A DNA stretch of 27,893 bases from CBDHHC01 sp050633205 (GCA_050633205.1 JBOEGA010000080.1:1-27893), one strand, 5' to 3'. Shown: positions 17,053-24,331, numbered from the stretch's first letter. The notes: a model not told the origin generated them from the letters alone. Program-made: numbers and translations.

Positions 17053-18399
17053 ATGTCCCGAAAATATTTCGGCACTGATGGTATTCGCGGTCAGGCTAAT
17101 GTAGGTGCCATGACTGCTGAAACAGCAATGAAGGTCGGTATGGCGGCCGGTCATCTGTTTATGACGAATGATGATAACAAGCCGCGGGTTGTAATTGGTA
17201 AAGATACACGTCTTTCCGGGTATATGATCGAGTCTGCACTGGTTTCAGGATTTACCTCGGTGGGGATGAATGTGTTTCAGCTCGGGCCGATGCCGACGCC
17301 GGCGGTTGCCATGCTGACGCGATCGATGCGGGCGGATATGGGGGTTATGATATCGGCCTCTCATAACGCGTATCAGGATAACGGGATTAAGCTGTTCGGG
17401 CCTGATGGCTACAAGCTGTCTGATGAGATGGAAAAGAGAATTGAGGAACTTCTGGATGGAGATACTGCCTCTTTGCTGGCAACATCGGATCATATCGGGC
17501 GTGCCAAGCGTATAGATACGGCGGATGGCCGTTATATTGAGTTTGCAAAACGTACGTTGCCAAGAAACCTGAGTTTTGATGGCCTGAAGATCGTAGTGGA
17601 TTGTGCCAATGGAGCAGCTTACAAGGTTGCGCCGCTGGTTCTATGGGAGCTTGGTGCGGAGGTTATATCCATTGGTGTTGAGCCGGACGGGTATAATATC
17701 AATAAGGATTGTGGATCAACTTCTACCGAGGCCTTATGCCAGAAGGTACGTGATACCAGGGCTGATATCGGAATAGCGCTTGATGGGGATGCTGACAGAG
17801 TTCTGATTTCTGACGAAAACGGTAATCTGATTGATGGTGACCAGTTGATGGCTGTTATTGCGCAGTCCTGGAAGGAAGAGGACCGGCTTTCTGCAAATGG
17901 TATTGTCGCGACTGTGATGTCTAATCTGGGGCTTGAGCGTTATCTGCAGGAACTTGGTCTGGATCTGCCCAGAACTCCTGTGGGTGACAGGCATGTTGTC
18001 GATCATATGCGCCGGAACGGGTTTAATGTCGGTGGTGAGCAATCCGGACATATTGTGCTGTCTGATTATACAACAACGGGTGACGGGCTGATTGCGGCAT
18101 TACAGGTTTTGTCGGTGGTTGTGACAAACCATAAGCCTGTGAGTGAGGTCTGTAAACGGTTTGAGGCTCTACCTCAGTTGTTAAAAAATGTTCGATATGG
18201 TGATACCAAACCGTTGGAGAATGCCGAGGTAAAAAGTGCCATTCAGGATGCTGAGGCGATGCTTGAAACTTCCGGACGCCTGCTGATCAGACCATCAGGT
18301 ACGGAGCCGCTTATTCGTGTGATGGCGGAAGGGGATGATGATACGCTGGTCGAGAAGGTTGTGAATGACCTTTGTGATGTTATTAAAAAGCATAGCTAA
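17053..18399 (+). CDS. glmM: Phosphoglucosamine mutase
   Basis: Interconverts glucosamine-6-phosphate and glucosamine-1-phosphate for UDP-GlcNAc, and so for peptidoglycan and lipopolysaccharide. The N-terminus is RKYFGTDGIRGQANVGAMTA. The phosphoserine loop is MISASHNAYQDNGIKLFGPD, with the active Ser at 103. The magnesium loop is LDGDADRVLISD, the sugar loop is VGGEQSGHIVLSD, and the phosphate-binding C-terminal motif is RPSGTEPLIRVMAEG. Length is 448 residues, exactly family-like. The ATG at 17053 follows aaagagg with a 5-base spacer. It probably shares regulation with folP, though the 148-base gap leaves room for its own promoter. It is followed by a short GC-rich terminator. Confidence 0.97.
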   Translation: MSRKYFGTDGIRGQANVGAMTAETAMKVGMAAGHLFMTNDDNKPRVVIGKDTRLSGYMIESALVSGFTSVGMNVFQLGPMPTPAVAMLTRSMRADMGVMISASHNAYQDNGIKLFGPDGYKLSDEMEKRIEELLDGDTASLLATSDHIGRAKRIDTADGRYIEFAKRTLPRNLSFDGLKIVVDCANGAAYKVAPLVLWELGAEVISIGVEPDGYNINKDCGSTSTEALCQKVRDTRADIGIALDGDADRVLISDENGNLIDGDQLMAVIAQSWKEEDRLSANGIVATVMSNLGLERYLQELGLDLPRTPVGDRHVVDHMRRNGFNVGGEQSGHIVLSDYTTTGDGLIAALQVLSVVVTNHKPVSEVCKRFEALPQLLKNVRYGDTKPLENAEVKSAIQDAEAMLETSGRLLIRPSGTEPLIRVMAEGDDDTLVEKVVNDLCDVIKKHS

Positions 18400-18424
18400 T
18401 TTTGCAAGGATATGGGGCTGATGA

Positions 18425-18440
18425 GGGGGCGATTGCCCCC
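18425..18440 (+). terminator. Intrinsic terminator after glmM
   Basis: A stem of gggggc (18425-18430) and gccccc (18435-18440) closes a 4-base loop, followed by tttgttgtatttg. It lies 25 bases after the glmM stop. The stem is short but fully GC. Confidence 0.65.
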
Positions 18441-18459
18441 TTTGTTGTATTTGTGGGGG

Positions 18460-18609
18460 CGTAGGGTGTGTTAGTGCAGCGAAGGGCGAAGCCCGTAGCG
18501 AAGCGTAACGCACCGGGGGCGCTCTCAATATAGTCATGCGCAAGTGGATGGTTTGAATGGTGCGTTACGCTCCATTTGGCTACGCCAAATTCCACTAACA
18601 CACCCTACG
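18460..18609. repeat. 150-bp foldback element with 17-bp inverted ends (MITE-like)
   Basis: The ends are perfect 17-base inverted repeats: cgtagggtgtgttagtg at 18460-18476 and its complement at 18593-18609. Inside them lies a second perfect 12-base pair, gcgtaacgcacc at 18503-18514 and ggtgcgttacgc at 18559-18570. The whole unit could fold into one long hairpin. Sequences with GGTGCGTTACG and ACACACCCTAC are a common class of dispersed bacterial repeats. It abuts the transposase remnant. No coding capacity. Confidence 0.75.
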
Positions 18610-18638
18610 ATTCGTGCCATTCGCAATCATTTCGGCAG

Positions 18639-18670
18639 AGGCAACCCGCGCCGGACGGGTCTTGTTGCCT
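18639..18670. terminator. Hairpin just beyond the transposase remnant
   Basis: aggcaac at 18639-18645 and gttgcct at 18664-18670 form a 7-bp stem with an inner cccg/cggg pairing. It lies 8 bases beyond the transposase stop on the minus strand, and may end its transcript or be part of the insertion sequence end. No U-rich tail is evident. Confidence 0.4.
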
Positions 18671-18677
18671 AGGGGAT

Positions 18678-19301
18678 TCACATATCTTGCTTCCTTGTAG
18701 CCAGCAAAAAGCCTCCGGCCATTGCGGCCAGTTGTTTCCACCCGGTAGCCATAGTCTTTGGGCCGGGTGGTTTGTAGTAGCAGTTCCAACCACCAAGCCT
18801 TGCAACAATCCAGGATAGCCAGCTTAGGCTCCCTTTCTTGTGAGGATTTTTCTGTCGGTCCGTCTTGCCTTCGAGAGTTTTTCCTATTTGGTCAATGGGA
18901 TCAATAAGCTCTGGATCGATAACGTCTTCGGCTGGTCTTAAGCTATAATCTCTTGCATCAACCAATTGTACGATGCGTGTTGCTGCTGCAATGCCAAGCC
19001 CTCGTCGTGATGCATCCCGCCTGGAGAAGTTAATTTCGGTCGTATCCTGAACAGCAACAATTCTCCTGCCCTTACAGGCCTCTCGTGTACGCAAACTTAA
19101 GGTATCAATGATGGCTTCATGGCAAATGCTCCCATTGTCCAGAAAGCGATGGGCGGCAATTTCCCCAGCCCTGTCCCCACCAATTCTCCGCAGAACCATT
19201 GTTACGGTAGAAACGATTGACTCATGAATTTGATTAGCTCTGTTAGATAGCCGAAAATCAGGTAAGTACCAGTCCAACGCCCCCTCCCGCAAATGATTCA
19301 T
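18678..19301 (-). pseudogene. IS4/Tn5-like transposase, internally deleted
   Basis: Remnant of a DDE transposase of the IS4 (IS50/Tn5-like) type. The N-terminal part has RRIGGDRAGEIAAHRFLDNG, the DNA-binding region, and IVAVQDTTEINFSRRD, with the first catalytic Asp at residue 86. The C-terminal part has EGKTDRQKNPHKKGSLSWLS, WIVARLGGWNCYYKPPGPKT and MATGWKQLAAMAGGF. The 207 residues compare with about 450 or more for complete members. The middle, which should hold the second Asp and the YREK motif with the catalytic Glu, is missing after residue about 103 (RRGLG, then directly ATRIVQLVDARDYS). The frame stays open across the deletion, so a short protein could still be made, but it cannot transpose by itself. 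I found no convincing terminal inverted repeats. Confidence 0.85.
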
Positions 19302-19461
19302 TCGATGATATTAGGAGTGAATCATAATTTTGCGAAAAAGGGAATCAATTGTGTGAATGCCGTAGGTTGCAAACCCCGACCGGCGGCGGTATTGGCTAAC
19401 TTTTGAGTGCAGCTAAATATGATGCTATCTATTTTATTGCCATTTGTTAAATTGCTTTATT

Positions 19462-19839
19462 TTAATCCTGTACAGGGACCAGAAGATTGGCATCTCTAAA
19501 GAGTTTCCAGTGCCCATTGATTTTTTTCAGCACAGTAAGGGTATTTCCAGCGCGCACCATTTGAACCGAGCCACCAGATTTTACAGTGACTGTTAAATAG
19601 CTGAGCATGAAAGCCCATTCACCCGCAATCGTTATTTCCAGTATTTCACTGTTGCCATCGATTTCCATCGAACTATTAGCAGCCTGAACGAATGCCTCCT
19701 TTCCAAATGGAGGTTGGCCGGGAACTATAAATCTGGCATCGTCAGTCATCAGTTCAAGAACTTTACTGGCATCGCCTTCTCTTGTAGCTTTCATCCAGGT
19801 TGCCACAAGCTCCCGGATTTCTTTTTCGTCAGAAGTCAT
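19462..19839 (-). CDS. SnoaL/DUF4440-like (SgcJ/EcaC) protein
   Basis: Small NTF2-fold protein of the SgcJ/EcaC or DUF4440 type. These act as ketosteroid-isomerase-like enzymes or ligand-binding proteins, and the individual substrate is rarely known. The 125 residues read EIRELVATWMKATREGDASK, VLELMTDDARFIVPGQPPFG, EAFVQAANSS, and end TVLKKINGHWKLFRDANLLV, the standard start, turn and closing strand of the family. No signal peptide. The start at 19839 has a good aaggaaaa on the minus strand. It lies between the transposase remnant and an HxlR regulator reading the same way, 146 bases downstream of it, so it may be co-regulated but is not tightly coupled. Confidence 0.85.
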   Translation of the reverse strand: MTSDEKEIRELVATWMKATREGDASKVLELMTDDARFIVPGQPPFGKEAFVQAANSSMEIDGNSEILEITIAGEWAFMLSYLTVTVKSGGSVQMVRAGNTLTVLKKINGHWKLFRDANLLVPVQD

Positions 19840-19985
19840 GCTTTTTTCCTTTTTGATACTACACTGTGTGTGCAGTCCTTACGATCCGAATACAATTTTT
19901 AAAACCAAGATAACACAAGCCTACATCTGACCTGAACAAGTGATAGGCATTGCAAATGCCGACCAGCATATGATTCGTATTGCCC

Positions 19986-20429
19986 TTATTCCTCCTTCAT
20001 CGCCCTTACATTTCTGGCTTTTAGCGGTTTTCCTGTTTTGGCGTCGATCATGACTGGTTCGATGAGTTCGCCTGTTTCGCGGTCGAGCAACGTGTAGGGG
20101 GAATTGCCGTCTGTGGGCTGGTGTTGTTCTGCCCAGTTTATCAATGCCAGGATAACAGGATAGAGATCCAGCCCCTTTTCTGTCAGGCGGTATTCGTATC
20201 TGGGGGGATTATCCATGTATTTTTCCCTGCGCAGAATGTCCATGGAGACAAGTTTGCGCAACCGGTCGGTGAGGATATGGCGCGTTATGCCGAGGTTTGC
20301 CTGAAAAGCATCAAAACGTCTGACACCGAGGAAGCAGTCACGCAGTATCAGCATGTTCCAGCGATCGCCGACAGCCGATAAGCCGCGGGCGACAGGACAG
20401 TTTTCCTTGTCGAGTTCATTCCATTTCAT
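19986..20429 (-). CDS. HxlR-family transcriptional regulator
   Basis: Winged-helix regulator of the HxlR family (PF01638), many of which respond to electrophiles or oxidants through Cys. Visible are NCPVARGLSAVGDRWNMLIL at about 10-29, with the family's conserved Cys at residue 11, then RRFDAFQANLGITRHILTDR (recognition helix), and the wing PPRYEYRLTEKGLDLYPVIL. Length from the ATG at 20429 is 147 residues. The frame is open 26 codons upstream, but that part overlaps the operator region and is unlike the family, and the chosen ATG has agagagga before it. It is divergent from the MATE remnant and thioesterase. Two palindromic sites lie in between, suggesting autoregulation and control of the divergent unit. 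The C-terminal 30 residues (DRETGELIEPVMIDAKTG) are a common HxlR extension. Confidence 0.9.
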   Translation of the reverse strand: MKWNELDKENCPVARGLSAVGDRWNMLILRDCFLGVRRFDAFQANLGITRHILTDRLRKLVSMDILRREKYMDNPPRYEYRLTEKGLDLYPVILALINWAEQHQPTDGNSPYTLLDRETGELIEPVMIDAKTGKPLKARNVRAMKEE

Positions 20430-20454
20430 GTCCTCTCTATAACACATCTTGACG

Positions 20455-20497
20455 AGTTCTGAAACAGAACTTACTATGTTAGTTCTAAAAAGGAACT
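20455..20497. promoter_or_regulatory. Two tandem HxlR operator candidates
   Basis: Site 1, agttctgaaacagaact at 20455-20471, is a perfect inverted repeat with 7-base arms. Site 2, agttctaaaaaggaact at 20481-20497, has the same outline with 5 perfect outer bases. Each is followed by ta or ca and ctat, so the whole unit is directly repeated with a 26-base period. They lie 26 bases upstream of the HxlR start, between it and the divergent gene. Confidence 0.7.
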
Positions 20498-20568
20498 CAC
20501 TATACACCCAGGGGTTCTCTTTTTGCGGGAAAGGTGAGTGGAATGGCGGTATCAGTGAAACCGGAAGG

Positions 20569-20835
20569 ATGTATCTGCATTTTGTGGCTCCATGTTATGT
20601 ATTTTTTGCTACGGGCACGGCTCTGTTCTTTGCAAGTCAGGGTGCAGGCATGGTGCTGTGGCCGGTTGTTGCGGGCGGTCTGCGAATGGTTGTTGCCATC
20701 GTTGGTGGTTTGGTGGCGACACGGATGTTCGGTCTGGGGCTGGAAAGTGTCTTTGTTGCCATTGCATCGGGAATGGCAGTTTATGGTATCGTTACATTTT
20801 ACGCAGTTAGCAAAATCAGTTGGGGCTCAAAGTAA
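20569..20835 (+). pseudogene. C-terminal remnant of a MATE-family efflux transporter
   Basis: About 88 residues match the end of MATE (NorM/DinF-like) multidrug exporters: MYLHFVAPCYVFFATGTALF, FASQGAGMVLWPVVAGGLRM, then a final membrane helix and a short tail ending at a normal stop. Complete MATE proteins have about 450 residues, so at least three quarters are missing. The homology starts close to 20565. Upstream the frame runs through unrelated sequence into the HxlR operator, so a 128-residue product from 20449 is possible but not family-like. The thioesterase ATG follows 14 bases after the stop, implying the original operon was a MATE gene plus thioesterase. The remnant now sits directly behind the HxlR-controlled promoter. 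Confidence 0.8.
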
Positions 20836-20849
20836 TTCAGGAGTGAAAA

Positions 20850-21236
20850 ATGACAGATAAACGTAATGTGCAAGGTGCGATTGAATTTACAATTGAAACC
20901 GTCAATGAAAGCAGTGCAACCGGGTTGATGCCAATCCGTCAGGATATGCTGAACCCCTATGGAACTGTTCATGCAGGTGCACTGATCTGGTTTGCTGATG
21001 TTATCGCGACTACCCTCGTTCTTGCAGGGGTTGAACCGAGTGAAGGAATGGAGAGTTTTCCGGTGGCAGTGACACTGAACGCCCAGCTACTCTCCAACCG
21101 CAATTCAGGACAGCTCGTCGCCACTGCGCAGTGGGTGAAACGCGGGCGTCGTGTGTCTACTGTACGGACCCTGGTTGCTGATGGAGACGGCAAGGTGCTG
21201 CTTGATCTTACGTCTACGCATGTGAGTGCGAAGTAG
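20850..21236 (+). CDS. PaaI-family hotdog thioesterase
   Basis: Predicted acyl-CoA thioesterase of the hotdog fold. The active-site region reads LNPYGTVHAGALIWFADVIA, with Asn35, His41 and Asp50 in the positions of the PaaI/HGG motif, where the second Gly is Ala here. The rest (FPVAVTLNAQLLSNRNSGQL, WVKRGRRVSTVRTLVADGDG) follows the family strands to the last residue, a normal 128 in all. The ATG at 20850 follows caggag. It lies 14 bases behind the MATE remnant and so within the HxlR-controlled unit. The TIR fragment on the opposite strand ends in register with its stop codon. Substrate unknown. Confidence 0.9.
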   Translation: MTDKRNVQGAIEFTIETVNESSATGLMPIRQDMLNPYGTVHAGALIWFADVIATTLVLAGVEPSEGMESFPVAVTLNAQLLSNRNSGQLVATAQWVKRGRRVSTVRTLVADGDGKVLLDLTSTHVSAK

Positions 21237-21395
21237 GTGGGGTTTCCATTCCTCTCCCTCTTTGATCGCATGTTTGTCGATGTAGACATCAAACCCGCCA
21301 AGGGCCTCCAGACCATCGACGAGTTCGCTGGCAAATCTGGTGTCGACGCGGGAATAGGAGATGAAGACTTTGAGGTTGTCGGATTTTTCAGACAT
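21234..21395 (-). pseudogene. N-terminal fragment of a TIR-domain protein
   Basis: Starting at the ATG at 21395, 54 residues match the beginning of a bacterial TIR domain: LKVFISYSRVDTRFASELVD, GLEALGGFDVYIDKHAIKEG, EEWKPHL. This covers the first strand with the SYS-x-x-D signature, the first helix, and the second strand with its acidic end. A TIR domain needs about 130 residues, including the catalytic Glu region further on, and nothing downstream resembles it. The frame continues for about 43 residues antisense to the thioesterase, without TIR character, and stops at 21105. The homology ends at 21234, exactly at the thioesterase stop codon, so this is a deletion junction. Such TIR domains usually head large NAD-cleaving or signalling proteins. 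Confidence 0.75.
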
Positions 21396-21538
21396 GGGTG
21401 CAGCCCCCAGGGAATTGGATAATGAAAATTGTTTTTGAATAATCGGGGTAATATAGGTGGTTTTGCCGGGGTTGGGGAGGGGTTTTTGGGGGGTATTTTG
21501 AGGGGGTGTTTAACACAATAACCTGCAATGGTTACTGG

Positions 21539-21561
21539 ATTGCCCGATCAAGTCGGGCAAT
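21539..21561. repeat. Small palindromic repeat (genome-dispersed type)
   Basis: attgcccga and tcgggcaat, 9-base perfect arms around tcaag, followed by gaca. Repeats of the form GATTGCCCG-TCAAG-CGGGCAATGACA are widely scattered in alphaproteobacterial intergenic DNA. Only one copy is seen here. Confidence 0.55.
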
Positions 21562-21726
21562 GACAGGGTGGGTGGGAGTGAGTTAGAAAATATATTCGCT
21601 CTCACAGGCCTATCCATCTCCCTTTGTCAGATTGTTCGAAAACTTTGGATAACGACACGAAGTCACAGTGCCCTATAGGTGTATTGAAGATGGGGGTGTT
21701 AGGGGCTATTTTCGATAACCAGGAGT

Positions 21727-21740
21727 CCTTTACGTAAAGG
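21727..21740. promoter_or_regulatory. Perfect 14-base palindrome upstream of the acyl-CoA dehydrogenase gene
   Basis: cctttacgtaaagg reads the same on both strands. It lies about 210 bases before the acyl-CoA dehydrogenase start and could be an operator for a dimeric regulator, for example one sensing acyl-CoA, but no matching regulator is nearby. Confidence 0.3.
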
Positions 21741-21947
21741 GCAGCCTGTATGGTTGCTCCTATGGGTGTTAATATAAAATAATAATATTTACCTCATGAA
21801 AGAATAGGCTCAACTTTTGGGATTAATAATTAGAGAACAGTATTAATATATCCGAACTCGATTAGACTAGATGTTTGGTGGATATCCGCGCAGTATTTAC
21901 ACTAAACAAGTCCTGTTTGAGTTTTCGGGGCAAGGAGAACTTATCTT

Positions 21948-23744
21948 ATGCCAACTTATAAAGCGCCGCTAGAGAATATGTACTTCGCAATTGATGAAGT
22001 GCTTGATGCGACCAGAATTTCGCAGATGCCTGGTAATGAAGAATTTTCCATGGACCTTGTTAAACAGATACTGGAAGAAGGTGCGAAAGTCTGTGAAGAG
22101 GTTTTATTTCCAATTAATCAGTCTGGTGACGAAGAAGGCTGTCATTGGGAAAATGGTAATGTGACGACACCGAAAGGTTTCAAGGAAGCATTTCAGACTT
22201 ATACCGAAGGTGGCTGGATGGGCCTTGCCTGTGATCCGGAATACGGCGGAATGGGCATGCCTTCAGTTTTGAGTATGGCTATGTCTGAAATGGTTTCGGC
22301 TTCCAATACGGCTTTCGGTATGTATCCGGGGCTGACGATTGGTGCCTATGAAGCTATTCATGCGTTTGGTACTGCAGAGCAGAAGCAGATGTATCTGCCG
22401 AAAATGGTTTCAGGTGAGTGGACTGGTACGATGAACCTTACAGAGCCTCATTGCGGTTCTGATCTTGGTTTGCTTCGTACGAAAGCTGCTGATCATGATG
22501 CAAGTGATGATTCATGGAAAATCAGCGGGCAGAAGATCTTTATCTCTGCCGGTGAGCATGACATGTCTCAGAACATCATTCACCTTGTTCTTGCACGTCT
22601 TCCGGATGCGCCTGAGGGTGTTAAGGGTATTTCGCTGTTTGTTGTGCCGAAGTTTCTTGTGAATGCTGACGGAACTCCCGGTGAGCGCAACTCGCTTGAA
22701 TGTGCATCTATCGAGCATAAAATGGGGATCCGTTCCAACGCAACGGCTGTGATGGTTTATGAGAATGCCAAAGGCTGGCTAGTGGGTGAACCGCATAAAG
22801 GTCTGATGGCGATGTTTACCATGATGAATGCTGCCCGCCTTGGCGTTGGCATGCAGGGTCTTGGTGTTGCCGAGGTGGCTTATCAGAATGCTCGCGAATA
22901 TGCGAAAGAGCGTTTGCAGATGAGATCACTTACAGGGCCGAAATATCCTGAGAAGCCTGCTGACCCGATTATTGTTCACCCTGATGTTCGTCGTATGCTT
23001 ATGATCAGTAAAGCGTTTACTGAAGGTGCGCGTACAATGTCTTACTGGGTTGCGCTTCAGGCGGATCTTGTGAAAGGTCATCCGGATCCGGAAGTGAAGC
23101 AGACTGCGAATGATTTTATTGATCTGTTGACGCCTGTTGTTAAGGCTTACCAGACTGATATGGGGTCTGAGGTTGCTGCGCTTGGTGTTCAGGTTCATGG
23201 TGGTATCGGCTTTATCTGTGAGACGGGTGTTGAGCAGTATATGCGTGATGCGAAGATCTTTGAGATCTATGAAGGCACGAACGGTATTCAGGCACTTGAC
23301 CTTGTTGGCCGTAAGCTGATGCAGAATCAGGGACGTGGTATGAAGCGCTTCTTTGCACTGCTACAGAAGTTCGCTGTGACGAATCAGGCTAATCCAAAGA
23401 TGGAAGAGTTTATTGCGCCTGTTACCAAAGCACTTGGCAAGCTTCAGAACTCTATGGAGTTTATGATGGGTGCTGCAATGAAGAATCCTGAAGAGGTTGG
23501 TGCTGCGTCTACAGACTTCCTTCGCCAGTTTGCACTTGTTGTGATGGGCTATATGTGGGGTCTGAATGCAAAGGCTGCTCTTAAAGGTCTTGAGAGCGGT
23601 AAAGGCAATCCGAAATTCTATGAAGAGAAGCTGAAAACTGCCCGCTTCTTTATGGCGAGAATGCTTCCTGAAGCTGAAGCACGTCATAAGATGGTTCTGG
23701 CTGGCGCTGCTTCAATTATGGATATGGATGAGGATCAGTTTTAA
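21948..23744 (+). CDS. Acyl-CoA dehydrogenase, large DmdC-like type
   Basis: FAD enzyme that introduces a trans double bond into an acyl-CoA. The 598-residue protein has an N-terminal helical domain, then MNLTEPHCGSDLGLLRTKA (FAD contact), ISGQKIFISAGEHDM, and LPDAPEGVKGISLFVVPKFL. The C-terminal domain holds VQVHGGIGFICETGVEQYMR and IFEIYEGTNGIQALDLVGRK, with the catalytic base Glu near residue 442, and ends with the extra 130-residue domain of this subfamily. These proteins are often annotated as 3-methylmercaptopropionyl-CoA dehydrogenase, DmdC. That substrate is uncertain, since many act on medium or long acyl chains. aaggaga precedes the ATG. It is a single gene with 97-bp repeats starting about 6 bases after its stop. 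Confidence 0.93.
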   Translation: MPTYKAPLENMYFAIDEVLDATRISQMPGNEEFSMDLVKQILEEGAKVCEEVLFPINQSGDEEGCHWENGNVTTPKGFKEAFQTYTEGGWMGLACDPEYGGMGMPSVLSMAMSEMVSASNTAFGMYPGLTIGAYEAIHAFGTAEQKQMYLPKMVSGEWTGTMNLTEPHCGSDLGLLRTKAADHDASDDSWKISGQKIFISAGEHDMSQNIIHLVLARLPDAPEGVKGISLFVVPKFLVNADGTPGERNSLECASIEHKMGIRSNATAVMVYENAKGWLVGEPHKGLMAMFTMMNAARLGVGMQGLGVAEVAYQNAREYAKERLQMRSLTGPKYPEKPADPIIVHPDVRRMLMISKAFTEGARTMSYWVALQADLVKGHPDPEVKQTANDFIDLLTPVVKAYQTDMGSEVAALGVQVHGGIGFICETGVEQYMRDAKIFEIYEGTNGIQALDLVGRKLMQNQGRGMKRFFALLQKFAVTNQANPKMEEFIAPVTKALGKLQNSMEFMMGAAMKNPEEVGAASTDFLRQFALVVMGYMWGLNAKAALKGLESGKGNPKFYEEKLKTARFFMARMLPEAEARHKMVLAGAASIMDMDEDQF

Positions 23745-23749
23745 GGTCT

Positions 23750-24310
23750 TTTTTGCTCACACGAGTTGCCTTTGGCAACCGCTCCGCGAGGGCGGCGCAC
23801 TGGCGCCGGGATGCAGTCGCATCCAGTCAGGGCTTCGCTCTTTCAGTTTTTGCTCACGCGAGTTGCCTTTGGCAACCGCTCCGCAGGGGCGGCGCACTGG
23901 CGCCGGGATGCAGTCGCATCCAGTCAGGGCTTCGCTCTTCCGGTTTTCGCTCACGCGAGNNNNNNNNNNNNNNNNNNNNNNNNNNNNNNNNNNNNNNNNN
24001 NNNNNNNNNNNNNNNNNNNNNNNNNNNNNNNNNNNNNNNNNNNNNNNNNNNNNNNNNNNNNNNNNNNNNNNNNNNNNNNNNNNNNNNNNNNNNNNNNNNA
24101 GAGCTTCGCCTTTCCGGTTTTTGCTCACGCGAGTTGCCTTTGGCAACCGCTCCGCAGGGGCGGCGCACTGGCGCCGGGATGCCGTCGCATCCAGTCAGAG
24201 CTTCGCTCTTCCGGTTTTTGCTCACGCGAGTTGCCTTTGGCAACCGCTCCGCAGGGGCGGTGCACTGGCGCCGGGGTGCAGTCGCATCCAGTCAGGGCTT
24301 CGCTCTTCCG
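23750..24310. repeat. 97-bp tandem repeat block made of small palindromes
   Basis: The anchor gctcac recurs at 23755, 23852, 23949, then at 24123 and 24220, always 97 bases apart except across the gap. Two full copies precede the gap, two follow it, and partial copies flank it. Each unit is a chain of perfect inverted repeats: gttgcc-ttt-ggcaac, cggcgc-actg-gcgccg and ggatgc-agtc-gcatcc, plus ctc-acgc-gag. Copies differ by a few bases. Because 97 is one more than a multiple of three and the unit lacks stops, open frames run across it in all six frames; I regard these as not genes. It starts directly after the acyl-CoA dehydrogenase stop. Confidence 0.9.
23960..24099. other. Assembly gap (140 N) inside the tandem repeat
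   Basis: Unknown bases placed between repeat copies. The length is evidently an estimate, because it leaves the copies on either side out of phase with the 97-base period. The true copy number is unknown. Confidence 0.98.
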
Positions 24311-24331
24311 GTTAGAGTGGTATTTTGAATT

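Larger units (their letters stand above)
21396..21947. other. Long non-coding region before the acyl-CoA dehydrogenase
   Basis: About 550 bases with no supportable gene on either strand. The first half is G-rich and contains a dispersed-type hairpin at 21539-21561. The second half is AT-rich and contains a 14-base perfect palindrome, cctttacgtaaagg, at 21727-21740. The region probably holds the acyl-CoA dehydrogenase promoter. aaggaga, just before 21948, is its ribosome binding site. Confidence 0.6.

Noticed and set aside
21105..21233. Remaining 43 residues of the TIR-fragment open frame
   Set aside because: Antisense of the thioesterase coding sequence, with no TIR-like residues. Counted as read-through beyond the junction rather than protein domain.
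23750..24310. CRISPR array
   Set aside because: The 97-base units are contiguous with no unique spacers and are much longer than CRISPR repeats. No cas genes are nearby.
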